Assembly: GCF_037975245.1 (NCBI RefSeq)
Contig: NC_092581.1
Span: 13,855,303-13,919,302, forward strand
Length of the DNA stretch: 64,000 nt
From: Apostichopus japonicus
Taxonomy: Eukaryota; Echinodermata; Holothuroidea; Aspidochirotida; Stichopodidae
Direction: 5' to 3'
Shown here: positions 43,425-56,026 of the stretch, piece by piece
Layout of the letters: every line of letters begins with the position of its first letter
Position numbering within the stretch: position 1 is the first letter of the stretch
Position numbers and translations under genes: made by a program
The notes under the pieces: model-generated
What the model saw: only the letters and a program-made list of their open reading frames with translations
Told to the model about the DNA's origin: nothing
Databases searched by the model: none

Positions 43425-46400
43425 TTTGAATAATTTGAGTGAAGATGTGTAGTATAATGAATATGCAGAGGGAAGCGGGGAAAAATTATCATCTAAATCA
43501 CAAAGGCTTTCTGCCCCGATTCTTGATTTGGATCAAATTGAAATTTTTTATTGAGGGCCGCAATTTATGATAATAATTTTCTTGTTTGGATAAGTCATTT
43601 TTTAAATCGTTTAAATTACAAATGGGGTTTGTTTTCGTGTTTTGTTTGTGGTATATTTTGTTATGCATCCCAGAAGACTAAGACAAAGTGTAAATTTTAC
43701 GAATGAAAAAGTTAATGGAAAAAGCAATGCCTACATCGATGTGTGCTTATAAAGTTATAATTATGAAATATAACCAAACTGCATTAAAATTACAAATTTT
43801 GTTCTATATCCGTTTATATATCTCTTCCCAAAAGATTGTAATTCACGCTGTAAAATTTAGTCTCACAGTATCAGGTTCAGCCGAAGAGGTTTAACAGTGC
43901 ATTAGCACACACCATGTTATAAATAGATCTTGTAGATTTGGCAAGCTGTCTATGTTCGTTACCATGGGAACCGGGTCAGCCGTTACTGAAATTGCTCGCA
44001 GCTTGAAAGGTTCAGTATTTTTAGTCACAAAGTACACTTTGCGGTGAGGGGGGCATAAATGTATATGCCACCCTACCTGAAGAAAATTGACAATTTCACA
44101 GTCAAACAAGTGAGCAAGGACAACATTGCTTTCTTTACCCTGGAATGTCTGAAAATAGACAAAACTAGACTTGCACACAATTAATTTCTCATTGATACAA
44201 GATATGTATTCAAAGATGTTTTATTTGTCTCCATGAATTTATTCTCATAGCTTTTAAAGAATACTTTTGACAATTTGCAATGTCTCCAACTACGTTTTCA
44301 GTCGAAAAGTGAGGCATGTCTTCTCTTCATTGTTTCTGGTTTTTGGGGGGATTTTTTTTCTCTCTCCCCATAGTTATTATTACTTGGTGCTAAATCCCTT
44401 AATTTATTTACAAGGCCACTTCTATACAGCAAGCACAAAGAGTTTTCAATATTAAGAGCATATATAGTTATATTCATTTGTTATTCTAAACATAGTGGGT
44501 GCTACTGTGTGAAGTCAAGCCTCAATTTAGTCGTTCAGTTAGACAAACATTTATTTTTCTCATTATGTTGTATATTATGAATAAATATTTACAGCAAATT
44601 AGTATGACGTATATATGTATATATATTCAGTCAAAACATGGAAAACCTAGCTTACAATTTAGCAAGATTCAAATTCAAACTTGACAACCTATCTATCAAA
44701 TTCAGCTCTGAATTTATCAATTTTATAGCCAGACAATTTTTATGTCCAAGTATTAAAAGAAAGCTGTCGTGTCTTTGTAAAAGACAAATCATCAACCAAA
44801 AAAAGAACAAATGTATTCAATTCAAAATGAATTTCATATAAGAAACCCTTTCCTTATTTTTATAAAGCATTTCCAATTCCTACTGTAAAACTAGTTGTGG
44901 AGCCATTTGATATATCTAAATGAATAATGTAGTTTTTAGAAAATTATCTACTTATATTCACCAGCAGTTTTATCCTTTCTAACAACAGACATTTAGGAAG
45001 CTAGAATCAGAAACAATAGCTTGGACATAATGTGTGAGGGGGAGGGGTGCATGGGTGTTGAAAACAACCAAGTGTAAAATTCCCCACTCCTGCGACTCTT
45101 CCACCCCCCCCCCATATAACCCCACCGTTTCCCCAAAAAGTTCAGACACTTCAGTCTTCTTACAAGAATTCTGGTTTTGGTAAGGTGTATCTTCAAAGTC
45201 ATCATCAGTGCTCCTATTTGAGGCAACATCCTCTTCTCTACCCCCCCCCACCCTGCCCCCTCCTCCCCACAGCAATTTTGCATCTATTTCAATGATGTAA
45301 GGTTATCTTTCTTCATCATATGAACAAAGAGTCAGTATTCAAATTTTCAACATTTAAAAGAAATTAATTAGATAAAACCATGTTTTTTTTCTTTCTGGCA
45401 TTAAAACTTGCTTTGATGTTACAGTATATGTTTTATATATCTGTATTGTTCAGTTGTGCAGGTGGTAGGAAGACATAACAAACTTGAGCTTCATTTGTCA
45501 GATTGCGTCAGAAATTCATAGACTAATGGATGCCAAGGTCATTATTCAAAGAGAAATGCCAGAGTTTAATTTATGAATCAAAAACCCCTGAAGCTTCATT
45601 GAAGCGTTACTCTTGATATGGAATTGTTTTCATTTGGTTTATTTTTTCAGGATTCTTGCTACTGGAGATAGCAACGGGTGGCATTTATTAATTATGTATA
45701 AATTATTTTTCCACATTTGAATAAAGAAATGCGTCATTTTACTTGGTTCATTGATCTTGTCGAGCTTTTGTCCCAAAATTGTTCCCTCGAGTCTCACGAA
45801 CCTTGGTCATCATAATATCCATAATGAAGAGAATTATGTAAAAGATTTGTCTCTCTTTTTTCTGACAGTGGTCATTTATTCTACAAATTGTTACGGGAAT
45901 ACCAATATAAATTGTGACTTATTCAAGCTGTCGCACGTTGTATATATTTAATGAATCATTTAGTTTGTCTGTACCAAATCAATAGAAATTTACCCATCAT
46001 ACTTTGATGTTTACCCTGTTTGAATTCATACTTTTTTTTTTTTTTTGATGTATTTTATCATTATCATTATCACTACAAAATGTTATTGTTTTTCATTGTT
46101 CCACTTGGATTTTATTAACACACCCTTTTATACAATCATTAAGCAACAGCCTTTGTTTGATTTTAGTCTCTCCTGTCAAACAAACAAACAAACAAGTATC
46201 TTTTGATTGTAGAATTCTGTTTAGTGTTATAAGACATCAAAAGTGATTTTTTTTTTCAACAACATATTCAAACAAAAATTGACTGATCATGTTTTCCAAT
46301 TTGATATCAGAATCCTATTTCTTATAGTCATATTTTAAACTGCTTGTACTATAAATTGTCATAGACGAATGACTTGTATTATACTCTTCAGAGTCATACA

Positions 46401-46487
46401 GGCTCTTCAAACAATCACACGTTTTGTCCTTATTGGCGTCCATTAAGACTTGTAATACCTGCGAATGAAAGCCAACCGATGTTTGCT

Positions 46488-46556
46488 AGGATGTGGGACC
46501 TATTTTCTAGAGGATGTGGGACCTATTTTCTTGAGGAAGTGGGCTATTTCCGGTCT
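46488..46556 (+). repeat. three 23-bp tandem units
   Basis: AGGATGTGGGACCTATTTTC begins at 46488 and 46511, and a diverged unit (AGGAAGTGGGCTATTTCC) at 46534. Confidence 0.8.
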
Positions 46557-47073
46557 ACTAGTCAGTGAGGTCTTGTTAACCCACTTCCCCTCCCCACCCA
46601 CTTCCCCTCCACCCTATCCTTCCCCCAATGTGAATCACAGTTGCTAACAGTAATACATTTTAAGCAAAGAAGTGTCTTAGTAAAAAAAAGTGCTAGCATT
46701 TCTGTGCTTGCACTAACTGGCCTCCCTTTTGCATAAGATTATGTTGAACTCATGACCACGCTGAATACATTGTCCATTATACTGACTATATATTATGGAA
46801 ATTAGGAATTCTTAGAAAGTTCCAACTGTGTTTCAACTTCCTACACTCTGTGCCCTTTCCCTTAAACAATGTCAACTCATTACATTGAGAAAAGAGAGAG
46901 ATAGTATCTAACAATGGCATATGTAATAAGTGAGGAGTCCAGAGATAATTTAAAAAATGATATATCATGGTTGATTAAGAACAGGTAAACCCAGGAAATT
47001 AAGCCATTTACATTAATGCCCAATGGCAAGTCACCTCAACAATAGACTGTATGTAAATATGCAAAATGAAATT

Positions 47074-47119
47074 GGACCTCTCGCACCCAAAGCAAGAATC
47101 ATGCCTCTGGACCAACAAA
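47074..47119 (-). pseudogene. tRNA-Pro fragment
   Basis: The minus strand matches the D-arm, anticodon arm and variable region of the tRNA-Pro at 48197 (GATTCTTGCTTTGGGTGCGA) but lacks the T-arm and the paired acceptor stem. It carries a few substitutions, including G to T in the anticodon stem. Confidence 0.8.
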
Positions 47120-48184
47120 TCCTAAGTATGTAACTCAATCTGTAATAATTCCCACAAACGACCAAGTTCAATGTCTATGTATCAGAGGCATAACCCCCGG
47201 GACCTAGGCCCCCAAATATGTTCAGCACCACCCCACCAAATATGGGCTATGCCTATCCCCATAGTAAAGCACCCCCTCCCCCTTTCCCTCTAAAAACAGA
47301 AGTCTAGCTATGTCCCTCAGTATCATCAGTGCAAAGATGTGGACTTTTACCTCTACATTGGTAAACTATGGCTACAGTTATTACTATTTATGGAAGATAG
47401 TTATGTCATGTTAGTTAGTGTCTAGGAGTGTTCTTCTATGTCCTACACCTCCATTCATATCCAATGTCATTGCCATTATTATCTTTCCTATCAGTTCATT
47501 GACAATTTATAGATACACATATACAATAAAAATTTAACAAAATTATGCAGTAACAAAATGATTATGAACAGATTTGGGGATGTAAGCAAATTTTACATAT
47601 GTTATTATACACATAAAGTTCAGTTCGGTTAAAGTATTTCGCATATACATAGACATACAAAAACAGTGCAGTAATGGTATATACAGGATACTAGAAAAAA
47701 ATTTCTCTTTTGAAAATACTAGCGATATCATGAAAGCATTTTTTTTTTAATTTTAAAAAATGCTCAAGGGGGGCGGCAGCCCCCTTCGCCCCCCCCCCCC
47801 CCCCTTGGCTACGCGCCTGTTATCAAACACATGCATCCATGGCACAAACAACTAGAACACAAACCTGCATGATCTCGTTGTTCTTGCTCATGCTTTTTCT
47901 AAGTTCTTTCCTTCATTGTATCAGTGTATTGACAATTTCTTTGTACAAAACAGTTATAAATATACAATATATATAGACAACATTTACATAGTGAAAATAA
48001 ATAGATAAGCATATTTAACCTAATGTTGCTAAATAGGCACCACCAACACATAACTGTGTGCAACAAGAGGCAACTTCATCTTTTTTACAGTCTATTTTAC
48101 AAATTCACTGTAGAAAACATTTACCAATACACATATTATACAATATTTAAAGTGGTTCTTCGTCCTTATGTTATCACCTTTAAT

Positions 48185-48188
48185 AAAA
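48185..48188 (-). terminator. RNA polymerase III terminator of tRNA-Pro
   Basis: A TTTT tract on the minus strand begins 9 bases past the tRNA 3' end, the usual Pol III stop signal. Confidence 0.75.
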
Positions 48189-48196
48189 GATTCACG

Positions 48197-48268
48197 GGGC
48201 CTATCCGGGAATCGAACCCGGGACCTCTCGCACCCAAAGCGAGAATCATGCCACTAGACCAACAGGCC
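48197..48268 (-). tRNA. tRNA-Pro (anticodon UGG)
   Basis: The minus strand gives a 72-nt cloverleaf. The acceptor stem GGCCTGT pairs with ATAGGCC (one G-U). Box A is TGGTCTAGTGGC, the anticodon loop is TTTGGGT with anticodon TGG, and the variable and T-arm reads GAGAGGTCCCGGGTTCGATTC with an intact box B. The discriminator base is C. There is no intron, and a T4 terminator follows. All features suggest a functional RNA polymerase III gene. Confidence 0.96.
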
Positions 48269-51200
48269 GCTTAAGAGATAAGGTTGTTCACAATATAGTT
48301 AAAGTACTATTAGCTGTAGGGTTAAAAGTTCAAAGTCTGTATATTGTTAGTAGGCTAAAGTATTTTGATAGGTGTGTTCCCGCCATGTGTCAAGGTATCA
48401 AAACGAAAACAGGATACTTAGTATAGAGGTGATATTTTGACCTTTGAAGTGAATAGTCCGACGTTTCCTCAAAAAAAGTGCAAGTACGTGTCGCTTTTGG
48501 CGCTCAATGGGAACACGTTATTTCAGTACGCTTTCAGAATCATTAGGCACACTGTGCGTTGTGCATAGAACATTTTGCATGCCGCGGGTACGGCGGATTT
48601 CGAGACGAAATAGCTTTGTTGAGACCGATAGTGACTGTACGAGCAAGGATTCGAGAAGTGACAGACCAATAGAAATTTAAAAGTGGGTGTGTGGAGGGTA
48701 TAGGAGGGGAGGGGCAGAGGAGAGGGGAGTAGAATAAACAAATTTTCGCGTGTACTTAGTAAGCTCAGTTTGTTGCATAATTAGAACTATAATGAGCTCA
48801 AATAACATTAAATTATGACAAGATTCATCACCCAAAAGACACCTCATCCGCATAAACTTTGAATATACTCTGACTATACTTGATGAACATCTAAATGCAG
48901 TCGATAGGCTAGACATAATGTACAACTATATTACTCCGTTATCAGCCAATCCTATTATCATGACGAAACATTGTTAAGAAGACCACTAGTATTATAATGG
49001 CAGAAATAATACGTCTGCCCCTCAAAGTTTGTTTCCACCCCCCCCCCCCCGCGATCGTTGTCCCTCGCGCTGCCACTAAATATACTGTGTTTATACACAT
49101 TTACAGCAAACACAATTTCACATATTATGTTATCTAGGCCTATGTGTGATTATATTAGCAACGACGTTCCCCTGTTTTCATGCTCGATCAGCGGGCCAAA
49201 AATGTTTGCAGTACAGAATTTAGTTTCCCACTGTCAATATGTATTGCTATATAACACCTGTTTAAGTATCAAACCTTTGACGTTTAAAAAGGATTTATTT
49301 CAACATTCTTGTTGCGATTCTGGTAGATAAAAGTAAGAATTAAATTATCATTTTTGATACGTTAGTGTTTCGTTAATGTTGAGGTACATATGGTAACAGT
49401 ATAGGCCTACTATAAACTGCATCAAATTTAACGGTCTATACACCCGGGATCCGGTGACACACCGCGCTTGATGGAAATTGGGTTGGGTGTGTGGAGTACT
49501 ATAGCCATGAGCCTACCAATGAACAATAGCTTGCGAATGTCCACCCATAACAGCATCCTGCCCGCATGAAAAGTTGAAAACCATTGCTCTGTATATGTGG
49601 GTGTTCATTTGTGGATTGCGCCAACTTGAACTGACCGGCCTCCGGTCTCATGCTAGGCCGCTATAACTGAGGGTCATCCCGGGGCCATGGGGATTATGAA
49701 GTAATCAGTGAAATATCTGGGAGAGTCAAATTATAACGCGATCCCAAGTCCGAAACCTGCAGCATTAAAACTTTATATTTATAATTATAGTCGGTTTGGA
49801 AAAAAGTTCCAGTCCATGGCAAACTTTTCTAGAATAGAATAATAAAAAAATAGCCAGGACACATTAAATAGGTAGATATGTTTATACCGCGTCTAAAATC
49901 AAGCTATAAAGGCTAATATTTTCAGAGATAAGATATGCCATCATTTGAAGGCCACTAAAACTTTCCGCTAAATTGTTCGTGACTTATGCATCAGATCCGG
50001 AATGACTTCATCCGGTTAGCTATTTATTCATTTATTTATTCTGCAACTAGTTTTATCAATGAATCTTAAAAAGGAGATCAATATGGCGCGTGTTTTTTAA
50101 TTAAAGACTTGCAATTTTAGATAGCCTTAGGAAAAGACTTAAACAAGCCACCGCCATGCATTGCTCATCCGAAATTATAACCTTGCTCAAAGGGTTAGGT
50201 TGAAAGATTTTACAAACAACTGACCGACATTAAGTTGCCAAACACTTTACAGAATTACGCTCGATGAGGACTCTATACAAATCTGTGGCTAATATATTCA
50301 AAAGGAATGATGAAAATGAAACAGCTGTACGTACTGTATTCAGCTATCGATAGGGGCCCTTGAAGAGGAGTGATTGCAATTGAAAAAATCCTGCACTATT
50401 TAAAACATGTTGTTATCCTAGAGAGCAGGGGCTCAACCACTGCCCTTTTAATACTGCGGATGCCGAGAAATTTTGATCAAATAGAGGATGCATGGATGCA
50501 AATAGAATATTTTGCAACTTTTGAAACAATATGTTACAGAATTTTCGACTTGAACCAGGTAGTTGAGCTCAGGGGGTAGGAGCCGGGGGGCGAACGAGCG
50601 CCGGGGGGGGGGGGGCACTGGGGTGTTCCCCCTCCCACTTTTTTCTAAAATAGCAAATGTGCCCTACTGGCAAATAAAATGTGCCCCTTTGATGAAGAAT
50701 TGTCTTTTGGATATCTTAAGCCTTTGTAAATTTTAATATTTTATTTTAATTATTTATGTTTAGCCTGTAGGCCCTACATGCTAAGGATTTAACCGAGGTT
50801 GCTAAAGACTTTTGTTCAAGTAATGAACACAGGAGGATTTTTTTTTTGGAAAGTTCTAAATTATGTATGGACAGAAGTACAGATGTAGGTTGATAGAGTC
50901 ACGTGGACAATAATAATATTGATAGCATACTAACACATCATATATTTACGTGATATGGCCGGTGTGTATCGGTATATAGCATAACGAGTGGTGCATGGTT
51001 GTGGAATGAGAAAGTCCCCCTCTGATGGTGCCCCCCCACACTTTTTGGAAGATTCCTACCCCCCTGGTTGAGCTGACTCGACGACTTGACTCGGATTCGA
51101 CCGAGTTGACTCGCCTTGATATGTCACTCCAGCAGTCTGACTAGACATATAAGCTTGTTATTCAATCCAAAAGCAACCCTTTTATATTACGGTACAACAT

Positions 51201-52947
51201 TGCTTCAAGTGATACTATATAGTATCGTATTCTTTACGTGAGAAGTGCGTCGTTACTATGGATACGATAATCTCTTGTCTAGCGTGTGCTTACGCCTAAG
51301 TAAATGTGAATAGTGTAAAAGATTCCTTCCCTGGTCCAAACAATCGTCCCATTCAGAGCTGTTATAGAACTTGTTTTCTACACTGAGAGCTTGTCTCTCA
51401 TCAATGTCGAGTTTCAAGTATCAAGTTTTCGGTGGAGTGGTTTACACAACGATACTATACTAACCATACCACAATTACTGTAGAGTATATACTGTGCGTG
51501 TAAAAATGACATAAAATAACCGAATGTAATGTTTGTTTTAGCACATTATCATTTAGCACCATTGTATTTTCGGCCTTTATATACAAGAGCATCAATCAAG
51601 GTAAAAAGGTGTGAAAATATAGATTGAAGGTGATATAAACCACTTTAGAAATACTTTTTGTTAAATGTGGATATTACTCCGAGCGAGCAGACGGACGGGT
51701 TGGGGTTCAGTATGCTTATAACTTGCTCCTCATCTAGCTCTAAATCTTAACGGTCATGATATGGAAATTTGCATGTGCCATGACAGACCAAGATCGATCG
51801 ATCAGCTATCATGTGGTACGTGGGAGGGATATGACAAGTCAATGGAACGATTAATTGTGGTACGACACCTAGGAACAGTCTGCCAAGGTACTTTTTAAGA
51901 AAAAGTCACCCAGGAAAGAACCTGGGCACGACAACCAAACTACCAAACGACTGATCCACTCTCAACCACAGACCCCTTGCATCGAGATTGTCTGTGTGAT
52001 CATCGTCGGATGTGTATCATCATTCCCCTCGAAAGGGAACAAATAGCCTACTACACATGATATCTTAGCCAAAAGTCCAAGGTAGTGCATGCATGGGCTA
52101 GAAAACTGAGTCCACGGAACAATACCAGATGAGTAGCTCAAGGGACAGTCTGCAAATCTATGGGTTGCGAAAATGTCCCGGTGAATCGCGGGGTTCTGCA
52201 TGACGTCGGAAAATTTGATATTGCTTTTGGAGATGCCCGAATAAGATCACATCAATGAAGTTTATGTTTAACACTCATACATAGGCCAATCTATATGTCT
52301 CATGTACCCTATGAATCGATATTTATGAGTGGTGAGTCGATCGGTGAATGTAGCCACAGTGAAGATCCTGGGTTGTGGGCCTCAAACTCTGCTGACCGCT
52401 GGAGTATATTTACAACCGGCCAATTGCAAGCTCCCGGCAGTCCATGCAGCCGTAAGTACCTTCAATTATTACATGATTTAGGATAATCTATGACATAAAT
52501 CTGCCATTTTAGGTCGTATTTTTCCTATTCTCAAGTAACACCAGATTTCGCGGTTACATCATTATTAATAAGTCTAGATCCTTCTTTAATTAAAAGAAGC
52601 TTTTCAGAAGGTCGTTTAGTTATCCATCGCACACTTATTAAATGAAGATTGCTATAAATTAAGACTTTAATAAGACCGTCGTAGTTTTTTTTCTCCAAAA
52701 TGAAGCGTATCGTGTGAGTCAGGAAGTAAGGAATTTTATTCGATTTTCAACATTTCGTTGCCCAGACAATCTCCGTCTTCATAGTATTTATATGCAAAAA
52801 GCATCAGAGAATAACTTCAACATTTCTAATTAAAACATTTTTATCCTTACTATTTGTTCGACTATATGTTCGACTGCACTATATGTTCCTTACTATATGT
52901 TCGACGCAAAAACTGCGCGGTTAACATGCTTATTGAAGTCCTTTGTT
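48269..52947. other. intergenic sequence, no gene seen
   Basis: No conserved frame. C/G-rich runs at 49030-49050 and 50585-50635 flank 'TGTGCCCYTTTGATGAAG'-type text that looks like an old interspersed repeat. Similar C-rich text sits at 47755-47820 before GGCTACGCGCCTG. Confidence 0.5.
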
Positions 52948-53330
52948 AAAGGGTGTGAAGACTCGCGAAACGTCTCATGCTGGTAATCTGACCTAGTTTC
53001 AACTGAGGTGTAACAGAAGTGTTGGACACCACCATCGATCCCAGAAAATACACACACTGATTGTTACCGTCGGTAATTAGACACTAGTGTACAGTCACTA
53101 CATGCAGCTACGGTCAATACCCATAACACGGTGTACATAGCAGCGATGGACATCTTAGCAGGGAGTTGTTATGGAACTCCCTGATCTCAGGTCCAGATAA
53201 AAGATAACAAGGTATCACGTTTCATTACTGTCTACATTTTGTAGCGATAAGAAAAAAACTTCACTTGCAAGCAACGAAAAGTTAACTTTTTCACAGGGCG
53301 GCACGCGGTTTGGGGCGAGTCTTCAATGCC
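52948..53330 (-). mobile_element. MITE-like element, copy 2
   Basis: Inverted copy of the element at 39586, starting TTAAAGGGTGTGAAGACTCG and ending CGAGTCTTCAATGCC. It shares blocks such as TAATTAGACACTAGTGTACA and TTTTGTAGCGA with the other copies and has a small extra stretch near 53150-53190. Confidence 0.75.
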
Positions 53331-54122
53331 ATATAGAGCTTATAGACCGCCCTCGGTTAAGAAAATTGCTTAGTAACGTGAAAAGTGATTAAAATAGGAA
53401 GCGGGACAATTTTTGTTTTTGCAGTATAAAAGATGTTTCTATGTATTTGTACAGACATTTCCAACAGAACAAACTAAGCGTTATATCGTATCCATGCATG
53501 TGTTATACATCCATTGTTATATGTAGCAAGATTAAGAAATGCATCAAACTTGACAATATATCTTTTTATCTCCAGCTAGATACAATATAAACAATAAGCA
53601 TTATAAAGTTGGTATACAAATCTTAACAAGTTTTATAATTAAAAATATTGGAGGGGGGTGGGGAGGGGACCACCAAGTAGACGAACGATATAGTAGAGAC
53701 TACTTTCAGACTTTTTGTCACCACAAATTTATCAAATGAAGTTTCTATTATCATGATTTACATTCCTAGGTTATCGACAAGCCGAGTTCAGATTTTTTTC
53801 GTCATTGTTTGCCTTAAGAAACGATATGTTATAATCAGTTTACATGGAGACCGGGGAGGGGGACTCGACAGGGAAGCTATTTCACACAGCGTTAATTGCA
53901 GTGATTATAATTTACAAAGCGCGGTTTCAGTGTTAATGATTCTACTATTTGTTCCACCATCATACATGTGTATACAAAACTAAAATACAGAACACGAGTA
54001 GTGATGTGCCCCTCCTTGCATTGTTGGTGCCCGTCCACGACCCAACTCAAAATTCCTGGGTACGAGCCCTGCCCTCATACATTTGATAAAATAGTCAAAT
54101 CAACAAAACTGACATTGGTTTC

Positions 54123-54482
54123 AAAGGGTGTGAAGACTCGCGCAAAAAGAAACGTCTAATGCCGGTAATCTGACCTAGTTTCGAATGAGGTGCAACAAAA
54201 GTGTTAGACTCCATCATCGATCCCAGAAAATACGCACACAGATAGCTACCTTCGGTAATTAGACACTAGTGTACAGTCAGTACATACAGCTGCCGTCAAT
54301 ACCCACAGCACAGTGTACAAACGATACAGCGATGGACAGGTCCAGCTAAAGATAACAAGGTATCACGTTTCATTACTGTCTGCATTTTGTAGCGACAAGC
54401 AGTAAACTTCACTTGCAAGCATCGGAAAGTTAACTTTTGCAGAGCGCGGCACGCGGTTTGGGCGAGTCTTCAATGCCTTTAA
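54123..54482 (-). mobile_element. MITE-like element, copy 3
   Basis: Inverted copy of the same element, from AAAGGGTGTGAAGACTCG to GAGTCTTCAATGCCTTT, about 360 bp and close to copy 1 in length. TTTAAA marks its right border. Confidence 0.75.
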
Positions 54483-54713
54483 ATGAAATCAGAACCACAA
54501 AGAAATTACTGGCTTAAAAAGAAGGATCGAACCGAAGACTGAATTATAGTACTGTACTACCTACTGAGTTATCCAACCCGCAGATGGTGGCGGCCCCTTA
54601 TTTGTGCACAGTTAGGAAGCCACAGTATACCTGCTTCTCGTGTAAAAGCACGAAATATCATGGAAGGGATTTCATGAAAAATTTGTTGAAATATTATCTA
54701 TGTATAAGTAAGT

Positions 54714-55096
54714 TATCTATCTTAGAAAAGGTAAAATCAATCAGTTAATTTCGTTCTCATTAAAAATTTTAAGTACTTACATTTAAAGCTAAGTTATTCT
54801 TTTCTTTTGTCTTTTCCTCTTTTGTTTTCATTTGTTTTCTTTGTTTTTCCCCTTCAATATGAAATTAGTCATTTTCACATTGGAGAAACAGGTGCACAAA
54901 AGTATATTAAACTACACATATAAATAGCAAGCATGTAAGGTATCTATCTTAGAAAAAAATTGTAAAATCATTCCATTAATTTCGTTCTCATTTAAAATTT
55001 TAAATACATTAAAAGTTAAGTATTTATATTTCTTTTGTCTTTTCCTCTTTCTGTTCTTTCGTTTGTTTTCTCTGTTTTTCCCTTCAATATAAAATA
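54714..55096 (+). repeat. diverged tandem duplication, ~150-bp copies, period ~227
   Basis: TATCTATCTTAGAAAA, TTAATTTCGTTCTCATT and TCTTTTGTCTTTTCCTCTTT occur in the same order from 54714 and from 54941. AT-rich, no coding signal. Confidence 0.75.
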
Positions 55097-55703
55097 AGTT
55101 TTGGATAAGCAAATGCATAAAAGTATATAAAACTAAACATATATATAGTATCTTTTTTTTAAATAAAATATTAATACAAATAAGGCAAGCTCTGTGAAAT
55201 TCTGCCATTCTGCATGCACCTACAAATTATATTTTACCACCTTAAGTTGGTTAAAAGGAAACATTTTACCTTGTTTAAATGCTCAAATATGATACAAAAC
55301 ATCACAAAATGTAAACAAAATAGGACAGGTAAATACACTAGTCCACTTATACGAAACCTAAGTGTTGATTAGTCAATCATAGTGAACTGTGAAGCACCTA
55401 CATTAAACTCCGCCTACACTGACTCATGAGGATGATCTCGGTTAAAGGTTACAGTGAGCTAATAACGATGATCATTGAACAATTTCACGCATGCATGATC
55501 AGGATAAGCTAAACAAAGATGCACTAAACATGAAAAGTCAGGTTGGCCAAGGCCATCTATTACCGGTAGCTTTGAAATGTAACAGATCCCCCCCCCCCCT
55601 TAATGGCTCATATAATGAAATAATTAACAACAAGCACACCAGGATGAAACATGTTCCTTTGACTAATATGGAAAAAGTGACGCCCGGGTATATAGAGCCA
55701 CAG

Positions 55704-55709
55704 TTTATT
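55704..55709 (-). promoter_or_regulatory. polyadenylation signal AATAAA for GMC gene
   Basis: The minus strand has AATAAA about 320 bases past the stop codon at 56027. It is the nearest clear hexamer I saw. Confidence 0.4.
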
Positions 55710-55789
55710 GGAATGTTAGAAATCAGCCCTTTGTGTAAGTACTAAGTTAAACATGATACACCACTTTGAAAAATTATATCAAATTTTCT

Positions 55790-55970
55790 ATACGTGATAT
55801 CACAGTTCCTGTGCGTCGTACTTCGAATATGATATCACACTTCGAACGTGTTGACATGCCACACAACATCATTCTTCGTATACATGAAAACGTAATTCGC
55901 ACATGACATCGCACTCCGTAAATGACGTAATACTTCTTACACGATATAACATTTTAAACATCGTGCGAAT
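55790..55970. repeat. degenerate ~20-25-bp repeats downstream of the GMC gene
   Basis: Variants of TGATATCACACTTCGTA and TGACATCGCACTCCGTA recur about seven times, from 60 to 240 bases beyond the minus-strand stop codon, thus in the probable 3' UTR. Confidence 0.55.
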
Positions 55971-56026
55971 GCAATTTCCCCGCACCGACATAAACGGCAT
56001 GCTGATAGCAAATCCTATGCGCGACT

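Larger units (their letters stand above)
43117..47073. other. dystrophin 3' UTR and intergenic sequence
   Basis: No protein gene supported. It contains polyadenylation-type hexamers, poly-T and C-runs, a (CAAA)n stretch near 46180 and the 23-bp repeats near 46488. Confidence 0.6.

Noticed and set aside
52295-52486. 63-codon plus-strand open frame
   Set aside because: No recognised domain, conservation signal or exon partner.
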